From the NCBI GenBank assembly GCA_016716675.1, contig JADJVG010000005.1, forward strand, positions 1-64,000: 64,000 bases of DNA, read 5' to 3'. Each line of letters begins with the position of its first letter. Position 1 is the first letter of the stretch. This document shows positions 1 through 7,627 of the stretch, in pieces. The notes under the pieces are model-generated. The model did not search any database and had not been told where the DNA came from. It saw only the letters and a list, made by a program, of their open reading frames with translations. This stretch comes from Hyphomicrobium sp. Its GTDB lineage: Bacteria; Pseudomonadota; Alphaproteobacteria; Rhizobiales; Hyphomicrobiaceae. Position numbers and translations under genes: made by a program.

Positions 1-32
1 GCCGACCTGCGCCGCAGAGCGTCGCCGCCGCG

Positions 33-246
33 TCAGGCTTTCTGAAGATCAACCGCCTTCGGACCCTTGCCGCGTTTATCGGGTTCCGTATCAAACGATA
101 TTCGCAAACCTTCGTTTAACTGCGTCGATGCCCGACCGCTCCACTTGGCCGTGACATGCACAAACACGTCGTTGCCCGTCGTCGGGTTTGATGAAGCCAT
201 AACCCTTTTGCGAGTTATAGAATTTGACCGTGCCGGTCTGGCGCAT
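33..246 (-). pseudogene. Cold-shock domain protein (CspA family), frameshifted
   Basis: CspA-type proteins are small single-domain nucleic-acid chaperones that bind single-stranded RNA and DNA. The ATG at 246 follows a GGGAGA ribosome site and opens MRQTGTVKFYNSQKGYGFIK, which contains RNP1 (KGYGFI). After PDDG the frame is lost near 174-178; the other frame resumes with NDVFVHVTA (RNP2-like VFVH) and runs to the TGA at 33, giving about 70 residues in total, the normal size of the family. The break is at GACGACGGGCAAC, where homologues read two glycines, so two G residues appear missing (or one is extra). It lies downstream of rlmJ on the same strand across a 233-base gap that should hold its promoter and leader. 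I cannot tell a real pseudogene from a sequencing error in the G run. The family call is firm. Confidence 0.8.
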
Positions 247-479
247 GCGCTTGTCTCCCAGTGCAACCAATGCTGGCGGCAGGAATTCCGGGCATAAGGT
301 CCCGCAGAGCCGCCCAACGGACTGCACCGGTGGATCATCCCGGGGCATCTTGGCTGGCACGTTAGAGCTTGGCACGGCCAAGATTCGACGGGAGTCGAAT
401 GGCGCATCCCGCGTAGTACCCGCAATTTATGCGTGATTTTGCAATGGGCGCAAGACGAAACGCACCCACGCGGAGCTGA

Positions 480-1343
480 TTACGCCGCACCGAAAGGCTC
501 GCGCATATTAAAATTTGCGCCTCGCCCCTGCGCGAGACATGCCACAATCGCCGGAAGAATGACCTCCAGCTCTGCGCGCAGACTGAATGGCGGATTGAGT
601 ATCAGAACGCCCGTTTCCGTCAGACCGAGACCGGCAAACGGCGCAGAAATCGCCAGCCGCACGTCGAGCACTTTGCGGCACCCGAGGCTACAAACCTCTT
701 CAACCAAACGGTCGGCCGCCTCGCGATTTTTAACCGGGTACCAGATCACGTAAACGCCGTTTGCAAACCGCTGCAGGCCGTTGGCCACAGCCTCCTTAAG
801 TTTGCTGAACTCATCGGTCTGCTCGAACGGCGGATCGATGAGAATGACGCCGCGTCGTTCGGGCGGCGGCAGCAGCGACTTGATGGCAAGCCAGGCATCG
901 AGTGCCATCACCTTGCTATCGGGCGCGCGCTTCAGCTCGGCTTTCAGCAGCGCCGCATCTTCGGGATGCAGTTCATTCGCAACGAGCACATCGCCGACCC
1001 GCATCAGATAACGCGCGATCAGCGGGCTGCCCGGATAGAACGACAGCGCGCTCTCGGCATCGCGAGGCGGATTGACGGCTGCAACCGCATCGAGATACGG
1101 CGCCAGCAGACCAGCCACATCGGCGCGTATATCGCTCTCCAGCAGACGCGCGATGCCGTCTCGCCACTCACCGGTCTTCGACGCTTCAATACCAGCCAGA
1201 TCATAGCGGCCGGCGCCTGCGTGCGTGTCGATCACGCGGAACGGCTGCGGCTTCAGCTTCATGTAGGTCAACACGCGCGCCAAGATGGCGTGTTTGAGGA
1301 CATCGGCAAAGTTGCCGGCGTGATAGGAGTGACGGTAATTCAT
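480..1343 (-). CDS. rlmJ: 23S rRNA (adenine(2030)-N6)-methyltransferase RlmJ
   Basis: RlmJ methylates N6 of A2030 in 23S rRNA before 50S assembly is complete, using S-adenosylmethionine. The 287-residue product begins MNYRHSYHAGNFADVLKH, the family signature that builds the N-terminal extension around the cofactor pocket. It then has the motif I-like segment IDTHAGAGRYDL at about 38-49 and the catalytic motif IV DPPFEQ at about 171-176. E. coli RlmJ is 280 residues, so the length is normal. The ATG at 1343 is the only sensible start because the conserved N-terminus begins there. It stands alone between holC upstream and the csp gene downstream, all on the minus strand. Nothing odd was seen. 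Confidence 0.93.
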   Translation of the reverse strand: MNYRHSYHAGNFADVLKHAILARVLTYMKLKPQPFRVIDTHAGAGRYDLAGIEASKTGEWRDGIARLLESDIRADVAGLLAPYLDAVAAVNPPRDAESALSFYPGSPLIARYLMRVGDVLVANELHPEDAALLKAELKRAPDSKVMALDAWLAIKSLLPPPERRGVILIDPPFEQTDEFSKLKEAVANGLQRFANGVYVIWYPVKNREAADRLVEEVCSLGCRKVLDVRLAISAPFAGLGLTETGVLILNPPFSLRAELEVILPAIVACLAQGRGANFNMREPFGAA

Positions 1344-1412
1344 GGCTGCGTGTTGAGCCGGTTGCCGGCGCAGCTGTCAAGCTATCGCCGTAGGCCGGGG
1401 GCCGGACACCCC

Positions 1413-1889
1413 TCAGGCTTTCTTTTCCCAGCGCCCACCGCCGGTCTGTTGCCAGTAGGTCAGCCCGCATCCGGCGGCTTTGGCGGCTTTCCATTGGGTC
1501 CGCGCGGTCGCGACCGCCTCGGGGTCATTGCCGTCGAACAGAAACACGATGCGCTCCATGCCCGAATACGATGCCGGCACGGCGCCATCGACGACGAAAC
1601 GCACACCTGCACCGTTCGGCACCTCGTCACCCGTTGTCAGATAGACGGGCTGCTCGGCTACGTGCCCCAACCGTGCGGTTCCATGCGGCAGAAAACTATC
1701 TTCTGCGTAGGTCCATAGCGCCGCGTCTAACGCCTCGACGCGCTCCTCGGAACCGGCCTGCACGACAGCGCGCCAGCCGCGCGCCAGCGTCTTCTCGATG
1801 AGCGTCGGCAAGACGCGCTCAAGCGGCTGATGTTCGAGATGGTAGAACATCACGTCGCAGGGCTTGTCGTTGGATGTCAGTTCAGTCAC
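1413..1889 (-). CDS. holC: DNA polymerase III subunit chi
   Basis: HolC (chi) joins the clamp loader to single-strand binding protein at the replication fork. The conserved part is FYHLEHQPLERVLPTLIEK near the N-terminus, RGWRAVVQ, LWTYAEDSFLPHG at mid-protein and VFLFDGNDPEAV near the C-terminus, all typical of alphaproteobacterial chi. I place the start at the GTG at 1889, giving about 158 residues (MTELTSNDKPCDVMFYHLE). The reading frame runs further upstream to 1952, but those 21 residues match nothing and would lengthen the family norm. A second candidate is the ATG just before FYHLEH. In many relatives holC follows pepA; here the neighbour upstream is a small secreted protein gene instead. 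Family call firm, start uncertain. Confidence 0.88.
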   Translation of the reverse strand: MTELTSNDKPCDVMFYHLEHQPLERVLPTLIEKTLARGWRAVVQAGSEERVEALDAALWTYAEDSFLPHGTARLGHVAEQPVYLTTGDEVPNGAGVRFVVDGAVPASYSGMERIVFLFDGNDPEAVATARTQWKAAKAAGCGLTYWQQTGGGRWEKKA

Positions 1890-2117
1890 AGCGCACGCCG
1901 CTTTCCGCAGGAGGACTCGGCTGACGCTACTGTGCAGCAGGCGCGCATGCAAAAATAATCTGAACGGCGCTCTTGCAAGACCGCTGGCAGTACCTATCTA
2001 TTGCAGTCCGGAGCGGCGCCAGTAGATGCGGCTGACGCCCGAGAGCGGGCGGTGAGCGCGGCAGCCTTCTTTATGTTTGCTGCTGATGCTCCCGCCCGTT
2101 ATCTTTTTCGCAGCTGC

Positions 2118-2366
2118 TTACTTCTTGAGATACTTAGCCGGCACCTCGCCAGCATCGACCAGCGCGCGCACGCACCACTTCGACAGGCCCTTGCGATTGC
2201 TTTCAAAGCACCGACGCAGCTTAGTGGAGCGCGGTAGGTATTGAGAGCAGAAGGTCTGATAGTCGCCTGCACAGGCGTCCTCGACCTTCTTCGAAAAAGC
2301 CATTGCTTCGGTCGCGGAAAGCGACACCGCCGCAGCCAATGCCATTCCCATATAGATCTGTCGCAT
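2118..2366 (-). CDS. Small secreted cysteine-containing protein of unknown function
   Basis: The 82-residue product starts MRQIYMGMALAAAVSLSA and has a clear signal peptide with a probable cut after TEAMA, leaving a mature chain of about 59 residues. The mature part has four cysteines (in ACAGD, FCSQY, RRCFE and KWCVR), suggesting two periplasmic disulfides, and several basic residues. Its pattern resembles the short cysteine-rich secreted proteins common in Hyphomicrobiales, but I cannot name a function. The frame extends upstream to 2540; the ATG at 2366 is chosen because it places the signal sequence at the N-terminus. It is followed by about 230 bases to holC. Confidence 0.65.
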   Translation of the reverse strand: MRQIYMGMALAAAVSLSATEAMAFSKKVEDACAGDYQTFCSQYLPRSTKLRRCFESNRKGLSKWCVRALVDAGEVPAKYLKK

Positions 2367-2553
2367 ACCCGTGTAATCCCTAACTTCTACTCTGATCCCC
2401 GCTTCGGCACCCGAAGCATCGCAATACTGGTGGCTCACCGCGCTAATGGTGAGCGGCCTGCCACTTGACCGTAAATAATGGCGCCTCTGCGGCACCCCGA
2501 TGCGGCGCAATTGAACGCGCGCCACGTCCTCAGGCTTCACCTGGGACGCCCAG

Positions 2554-3945
2554 TTATTTCTTGTCGAACGGATTATCGCCCTTGCGCAAATTGAAGCGGA
2601 TCGGCACGCCCGGCAGATTGAACGCCTCGCGAAGCGAATTGACCAGATATTTCAAATAGGAATTGGGCATCGCTTCGGCCCGCTGACAAAATGCCACGAA
2701 CGTCGGTGGACGGGTCGAGGCCTGCGTGACATAGCGGATTTTGATGCGTCGGCCCGAGACGGCCGGCGGCGAATGGCGCGACAGGGCTTCCCCGAGCCAG
2801 CGGTTCAGGTTCGGCGTCGAGACGCGCTTGTTCCAGGTCTCGTAGGTCTTAACGATTGCCGCCATTAACTGATCCAGGCCTTTTTCGCCGCGCGCGGAAA
2901 TGGTGACCAGCGCGATCCCCGGCACCTGCGCCAAGCTGTTGCCGATCGTCTCTTTGAGATCCTTGAGGGCCTTTGCCTTATCCTGCACCAAGTCCCACTT
3001 GTTGATCGCGACGACCAGCGAGCGGCCTTCATCAATGACCATGCTGCCGATCGTGAGATCCTGCTTCTCAAAGGGATGCTCGGCATCAATCAGCAGCACG
3101 ACGACCTCGGCAAAACGAATGGTGCGCACCGCATCACTGGCTGAGAGTTTCTCGGCCTCTTCAGTGATGCGGACTTTGCGCCGCAAGCCCGCCGTATCGA
3201 TCAGGCGGATGGGACGGCCCTTGTAGATGATGTCGCTTGGCACGCTGTCGCGCGTCAGTCCGGGCTCCGGCCCCGTGATCATGCGATCTTCGCCGAGCAG
3301 TGCGTTGACCAGCGTTGACTTGCCGGCGTTCGGGCGGCCGACGATGGCGACGCGGACCGGCTTGGTTTTCTCAGGCGCGACATCTTCCTCTTCGTCGTCA
3401 TACGGCGCGTCTTTGCTGCGCCGTTTGGGCGTTGGCAATTTCAGACCGAGGGCGGACGCAATCTCAGCCGTCAAATCGCCGATGCCTTCACCATGTTCGG
3501 CAGAAATCGCCAGCGGATCGCCGAAGCCAAGCGAAAAGGCGTCGTAGAAGCCGTCGGTGCCTTTGTGGCCTTCCGCTTTATTGGCGACCAGAACGACCGG
3601 TTTTCCAGAGCCGCGCGTGATCCGCGCGAAAGCCGTATCAGCCGGCGTGACACCCGCACGCGCATCGACCACGAACAAGATCAGGTCGGCATCAACGATG
3701 GCCTTTTCCGATTGCTTGCGCATACGGTCGGCGATGGAGCCGGAAGGCGCCTCCTCAAGACCAGCGGTATCGACAAGGCGCACCTCGACGCCGCCGCCGA
3801 GATCAGCGACGCCCTCGCGGCGGTCACGCGTCAATCCGGGGATGTCGGAGACGAGCGCGGCGCGGCTGCCGGTCAGCCGATTGTAGAGTGTCGATTTGCC
3901 GACGTTCGGACGTCCGACGATGGCGACGACAGGTGCTTGAGACAT
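2554..3945 (-). CDS. der: Ribosome biogenesis GTPase Der (EngA)
   Basis: Der is an essential GTPase with two G domains that assists late 50S subunit assembly. The 463-residue product shows G1 motif GRPNVGKST at about 11-19 with G3 DTAG and NKAE in the first domain. An acidic linker (DDEEEDV) at about 187-194 leads to a second set: GRPNAGKST, DTAGLRR and NKWD. The C-terminal KH-like domain ends near PIRFNLRKGDNPF, the usual Der tail. Length matches the family. bamB and a YfgM-like gene lie upstream on the same strand, the classical neighbourhood of der, but a hairpin with a T run between bamB and der suggests it can be transcribed separately. Confidence 0.97.
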   Translation of the reverse strand: MSQAPVVAIVGRPNVGKSTLYNRLTGSRAALVSDIPGLTRDRREGVADLGGGVEVRLVDTAGLEEAPSGSIADRMRKQSEKAIVDADLILFVVDARAGVTPADTAFARITRGSGKPVVLVANKAEGHKGTDGFYDAFSLGFGDPLAISAEHGEGIGDLTAEIASALGLKLPTPKRRSKDAPYDDEEEDVAPEKTKPVRVAIVGRPNAGKSTLVNALLGEDRMITGPEPGLTRDSVPSDIIYKGRPIRLIDTAGLRRKVRITEEAEKLSASDAVRTIRFAEVVVLLIDAEHPFEKQDLTIGSMVIDEGRSLVVAINKWDLVQDKAKALKDLKETIGNSLAQVPGIALVTISARGEKGLDQLMAAIVKTYETWNKRVSTPNLNRWLGEALSRHSPPAVSGRRIKIRYVTQASTRPPTFVAFCQRAEAMPNSYLKYLVNSLREAFNLPGVPIRFNLRKGDNPFDKK

Positions 3946-3962
3946 GTTTGCGTTCTAACAAC

Positions 3963-3996
3963 CAAAAACAGCGAGGGCCCCAAAACGGGGCCGCTC
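3963..3996 (-). terminator. Rho-independent terminator between bamB and der
   Basis: Read on the minus strand, AGCGGCCCC, a TTTT loop region and GGGGCCCTCGCT form a GC-rich stem with a small bulge, followed by GTTTTTGG. It sits 28 bases after the bamB stop and about 20 bases before the der start, so it would stop or attenuate bamB transcription ahead of der. The fold was judged by eye. Confidence 0.6.
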
Positions 3997-4023
3997 TCAT
4001 AGGTTGCAGATTTAAAGCATTTC

Positions 4024-5385
4024 TCAGTTGAGCGCGATCAGTTTTGCCGCATCCGTCAGCACGAACATGCGGCCTTGCGCCACGACCGGCGGGATGTAGA
4101 CCGGCTCGCCGAGGTTAACGTCGCCACCAACCTTGCCGGTTGTCGGATCGACCGACACCAATTGCCCTTTATTGGACGTCAGCCACAGGGAGCCGCCCGC
4201 GAGCACCGGGCCTGACCACGTCCGAGACCCCGGCAACTGCGCAGTCCAGCGGGTTTTGCCATCCGTACGCGCAAGCGCCATCACCTGGCCGCGCGTGTCG
4301 ACGACGTAAACGGTGTCGCCCGCGACCCACGGCGTTTGCGTGCCAGGCACGTTGATTGACCAGAGCCGCTCGCCGGTTGCGGCTTGCGTGGCGACCATGC
4401 GACCGGCGTGACCGACCGCGAAAACAATGCCGCCATCGATGGCCGGACGCGCCGCATCGCTCATCGAGGCGAGCTGAGAGGTCTGCCGTGTACGCGCCAG
4501 ATTTTCAGACCAGACCGGCGTGCCATCCGACACTTTGAGCGCCATGAGGTCACCCGACGGATACGGCACCACGACAATGTCGCCATCAACGGCTGGGCTG
4601 GTGCTCGTCAACAGGCTCGCCTGTTGCGGCAAGCCGCGCACGGCCCAAAGTTCGGCACCATCAGAGCCGTTCAAACAGTAAAAGCGGCCCGACACTGTGA
4701 CCACGAACAGCTTGTCGCCGGAGGCCGTCGGCGCCGCACGCACCGGCGAACCGAGGTTCTTCTGCCACAAGGCCTTACCCGACTGGGGATCGAGTGCAGC
4801 GGCCACGCCAAAACCATTGGTCACGTACAAGCGGCCGTTTTCAGCGGCCAAACCGCCGCCATGACCACCCGCCCCGGTTTCGTTTTCCGGCATGGTCGAA
4901 ACCTGGAACACCCGGCTGCCCGAGAGCGAAAATCCGCTGACTTTGCCTTCCGCGTCGAGCGTGTAGACGCGGCCGTCGAACACTATGGGGCTCGCCATAA
5001 TGCGCGCCGCTTTCGATGATCCTTCGCCAGCATCGCCGGTCCACACTTGGCGGACGGTGCCGTTGAGCGCCAGATGACCCGGCGCGTTGTTGGCGTCGCC
5101 GCCCGGCTGCGCCCAGGTGTCGTTGGCGCGCTGCGGCGGCAACACAATCGGCTTATCGGCTTCGGCGAGATTATTGGCGATGCTTTCGGTCGTCTGCACT
5201 ACTGGAATACGGCGGCCGGGCAGCGGCTGCGGCTTTCCCTTGAACGGATTGAGGTCGGCGATCTTCGGAAGCGTCGGGCCGTCGCCGGCACATGCGGAAA
5301 GGCCAACGGCAACGAGTGCCGCGAAGCCCACGCCCGCTAATCGCTTGGCTAGTGTCGCTGCGCTATGCTTCAAAAGCGTCCCCAA
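4024..5385 (-). CDS. bamB: Outer membrane assembly lipoprotein BamB
   Basis: BamB is an eight-bladed beta-propeller lipoprotein of the BAM complex that inserts outer-membrane proteins. The N-terminus is a lipoprotein signal (GFAALVAVGLSAC, lipobox LSAC), and the body has repeated PQQ-propeller motifs such as GRVYTLDAEGKVSGF, GRLYVTNGFGVAAALDPQSGKALW, GDIVVVPYPSGDLMAL and GQLVSVDPTTGKV. The product is 453 residues if it starts at the TTG at 5385. A TTG four codons in (5373, MKHSAATLAKR) has GGGGA at better spacing and gives a more normal signal peptide, so the start is uncertain. Upstream on the same strand is a YfgM-like TPR gene and downstream is der, the order usual in Proteobacteria. Confidence 0.92.
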   Translation of the reverse strand: MGTLLKHSAATLAKRLAGVGFAALVAVGLSACAGDGPTLPKIADLNPFKGKPQPLPGRRIPVVQTTESIANNLAEADKPIVLPPQRANDTWAQPGGDANNAPGHLALNGTVRQVWTGDAGEGSSKAARIMASPIVFDGRVYTLDAEGKVSGFSLSGSRVFQVSTMPENETGAGGHGGGLAAENGRLYVTNGFGVAAALDPQSGKALWQKNLGSPVRAAPTASGDKLFVVTVSGRFYCLNGSDGAELWAVRGLPQQASLLTSTSPAVDGDIVVVPYPSGDLMALKVSDGTPVWSENLARTRQTSQLASMSDAARPAIDGGIVFAVGHAGRMVATQAATGERLWSINVPGTQTPWVAGDTVYVVDTRGQVMALARTDGKTRWTAQLPGSRTWSGPVLAGGSLWLTSNKGQLVSVDPTTGKVGGDVNLGEPVYIPPVVAQGRMFVLTDAAKLIALN

Positions 5386-5409
5386 TTCCCGTCGATCTTC
5401 CCCGGGCCG

Positions 5410-6231
5410 TTATTTCTTTTCCGGCTCAGCAGGCTTTGCTTCCGCTGGCTTCGTCTCGCCTGCCGGTGCCGTCGCTGGTGCGGTTGCCGCGGGTGCGTCT
5501 GCCTTTGGCGCCTCAGCCGGTGGAGCCTCAGGCTTTTCTGCCTCAGACTTTGGAGCCTGCGCGCCAGCGCCTTCAGCCCGCGCGATATCGCCCATTACGA
5601 TCTTGACGCGCTCCTGAATGGCGCGAGACGCCTGAGGATCGACCAGCAGCGGCTCAAAATACTTACGCGCCTCATCGAATTTACCGGCCTTGTAGGCCGC
5701 CAGACCGAGAAGTTCGCGAGCCGTGATCTTGAATGCACTGCCGTCGGCAGCCAAAGGTGCCAAGCGATTCTGCTGCTCAGTATAGTCGGCGTCGCCGAGC
5801 TTCAGCGATGCAACCTGCAATTGGGCGAAGTTTTTCAACAGGCTGTCGCCACCCGGCGCATTGGCAATCGATTCATACACTGCCAGCGCTTCCGCCTTGC
5901 GTCCGGCTGTGGCATCGGCGCCTGCGAGGTGCAGCCTCGCCAGCGTTGCATAGCCAGCCGGACCGCTTTGCGCGATCTCGTTAAAGGCCTTGGCGGCGTC
6001 GTCATCCTTTTTGTCTTCCGACAACTGGAGCGCCTTGGCGAATTCGGCGCCAGCCGTTTGCGCATCCGCAATCCGCCGGCTTTCCAAGTACTTATAGCCA
6101 CCGACGCCAATCACGATCAGCGCTGCGGCGCCAAGAATGAGGCCGTTGTAGCGCTGCCAAACCTTCTCCATCTGCTCGCGGCGGAGTTCTTCATCCACTT
6201 CGCGCAACAGACTGTCGCGATCGTCCGCCAT
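5410..6231 (-). CDS. YfgM-like membrane-anchored tetratricopeptide protein
   Basis: This 273-residue protein begins MADDRDSLLREVDEELRREQ, then has one membrane segment (YNGLILGAAALIVIGVGGYKYL, about 28-49). A periplasmic TPR_21-type repeat region follows to about residue 215, and the chain ends in a long Ala/Pro/Glu/Lys tail (repeats of the APKAD / PAEAKPAE kind). In E. coli YfgM is an ancillary subunit at the SecYEG translocon that passes exported proteins to periplasmic chaperones. The position next to bamB and der supports orthology. The low-complexity tail is common in alphaproteobacterial versions. The exact role here is inferred from family and context. Confidence 0.85.
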   Translation of the reverse strand: MADDRDSLLREVDEELRREQMEKVWQRYNGLILGAAALIVIGVGGYKYLESRRIADAQTAGAEFAKALQLSEDKKDDDAAKAFNEIAQSGPAGYATLARLHLAGADATAGRKAEALAVYESIANAPGGDSLLKNFAQLQVASLKLGDADYTEQQNRLAPLAADGSAFKITARELLGLAAYKAGKFDEARKYFEPLLVDPQASRAIQERVKIVMGDIARAEGAGAQAPKSEAEKPEAPPAEAPKADAPAATAPATAPAGETKPAEAKPAEPEKK

Positions 6232-6395
6232 GGTCTTCCAGGTCTCCCGCTTCCGAGTCGATGGTGTCGTTCTATCCCGAAAGCCTAGTCAAAGAGAGCC
6301 TTCCGAGTCCGGCATAGATAACCGAGCCCACGGGTTGAGCAAGCCCTGCCCGGTTCGCGGGCCGGTTTGTTCCGTGGATGGGCCGTGTTTCGTCC

Positions 6396-7307
6396 CTAAG
6401 TCCCCTGATTTTTCGGCTTTTTCGTGACCCGGCCAGTTCCGGCCCCTGTGCCGGCAGGCGAACCAGCGCCCGGATCGCTCGCGACATCAGCCGATTTGAG
6501 ACTGTAGGTATGCTCCGTGCTGGGGAAAGTCCTGGCTCTGACTTCGCTGGCGTAGGACGCGATGGCCCGGTCGATCGCCTGCCCGATGGCGCCGAATTCT
6601 TTGACGAACTTGGGAACACGCGGCGACAGCCCGAGCATATCCTCCATGACCAGGATCTGACCGTCGCAGCCCGGAGACGCGCCAATGCCGATGGTCGGCA
6701 CGGCAACCGCCTTGGTAATGCGCTCGGCCAGCGGTGCCGACATGGCTTCCAGCACGATCGCGAAGGCTCCGGCCTCGGTGACGACGCGCGCGTCTTCCTC
6801 GATCGCCGTCCAGGTATCGACCGTCCGGCCCTGCGTTTTAAAACCGCCGAAAACGTTGACAGACTGAGGTGTCATGCCGATGTGGGCCATCACCGGAATT
6901 CCGCGATCAACCAGGAAGCGTATGGTCTCGGCCATGCGCCGCCCGCCTTCCAGTTTAACCGCACCGCAATCGGTCTCCTTCATCACCCGGGCCGCATTGC
7001 GAAATGCGACCGAGGGGCTTTCCTCGTAAGTGCCGAACGGCATATCGATCACAACGAGAGCGCGTTTTGATCCGCGCACCACGGCTTTACCGTGCATGAT
7101 CATCAGGTCGAGCGGCACCGGGACGGTGGTTTCATATCCGTGCATGACCATGCCCAGACTGTCGCCGACCAGAAGGAAGTCACAGTGTTTGTCGGCGATC
7201 GCGGCCGTGTGCGCGTGATATGACGTCAGCGAGACAATCGGATCTCCGCCTTTGCGGGCGGTGATGTCGGGCGCCATTGTGCGCTTCATCGGGACGTGCG
7301 TGGACAT
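6396..7307 (-). CDS. panB: 3-methyl-2-oxobutanoate hydroxymethyltransferase
   Basis: PanB transfers a hydroxymethyl group from methylenetetrahydrofolate to 3-methyl-2-oxobutanoate, giving ketopantoate, the first step of pantothenate and coenzyme A synthesis in the cytosol. The 303-residue product has the conserved Mg-binding stretch VGDSLGMVMHGYETT at about 46-60, then MPFGTYEESP, VKLEGG, PVMAHIGMTPQSV and IGIGASPGCDGQILVMEDMLG, all hallmarks of the TIM-barrel family. The start MSTHVPMKRTMAP has GGAAAA nine bases upstream. The C-terminal tail of about 40 residues (ending GRVTKKPKNQGT) is longer than in E. coli. It stands alone; no panC or panE lies next to it. Confidence 0.95.
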   Translation of the reverse strand: MSTHVPMKRTMAPDITARKGGDPIVSLTSYHAHTAAIADKHCDFLLVGDSLGMVMHGYETTVPVPLDLMIMHGKAVVRGSKRALVVIDMPFGTYEESPSVAFRNAARVMKETDCGAVKLEGGRRMAETIRFLVDRGIPVMAHIGMTPQSVNVFGGFKTQGRTVDTWTAIEEDARVVTEAGAFAIVLEAMSAPLAERITKAVAVPTIGIGASPGCDGQILVMEDMLGLSPRVPKFVKEFGAIGQAIDRAIASYASEVRARTFPSTEHTYSLKSADVASDPGAGSPAGTGAGTGRVTKKPKNQGT

Positions 7308-7627
7308 TGTTTTCCATCATCTGGTGGCAGGCCCAGCGGGGCCTGTGTGCACCTAGGTGCTTCAACATAAGGCGGCGTCCTGATGCTCGCCAGGACAAAG
7401 CGGGATCAGGCTCTCGAAGCACGGTAAACGAGCCAAGCCGGGCTTATCAATGCCGCCGTTAGACGCAAAGCGTTGAAACCGCGCAACATCTTTTGGTTTG
7501 TAGAGGCCATATCGACCGCCAAGGATTGCACCGACAGGCTCTTCTCTGATAACCAGAGACGAGTTTTGTTGGACTTTTAGTCTGACGTCGCGGTGCCCAG
7601 TGTTTATGCCGCGCGTTACGGGGTTGG
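7308..7627. other. Divergent intergenic region between panB and the L,D-transpeptidase gene
   Basis: These 320 bases separate two divergent genes and must hold both promoters. I see no convincing gene, RNA or operator. Confidence 0.5.
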
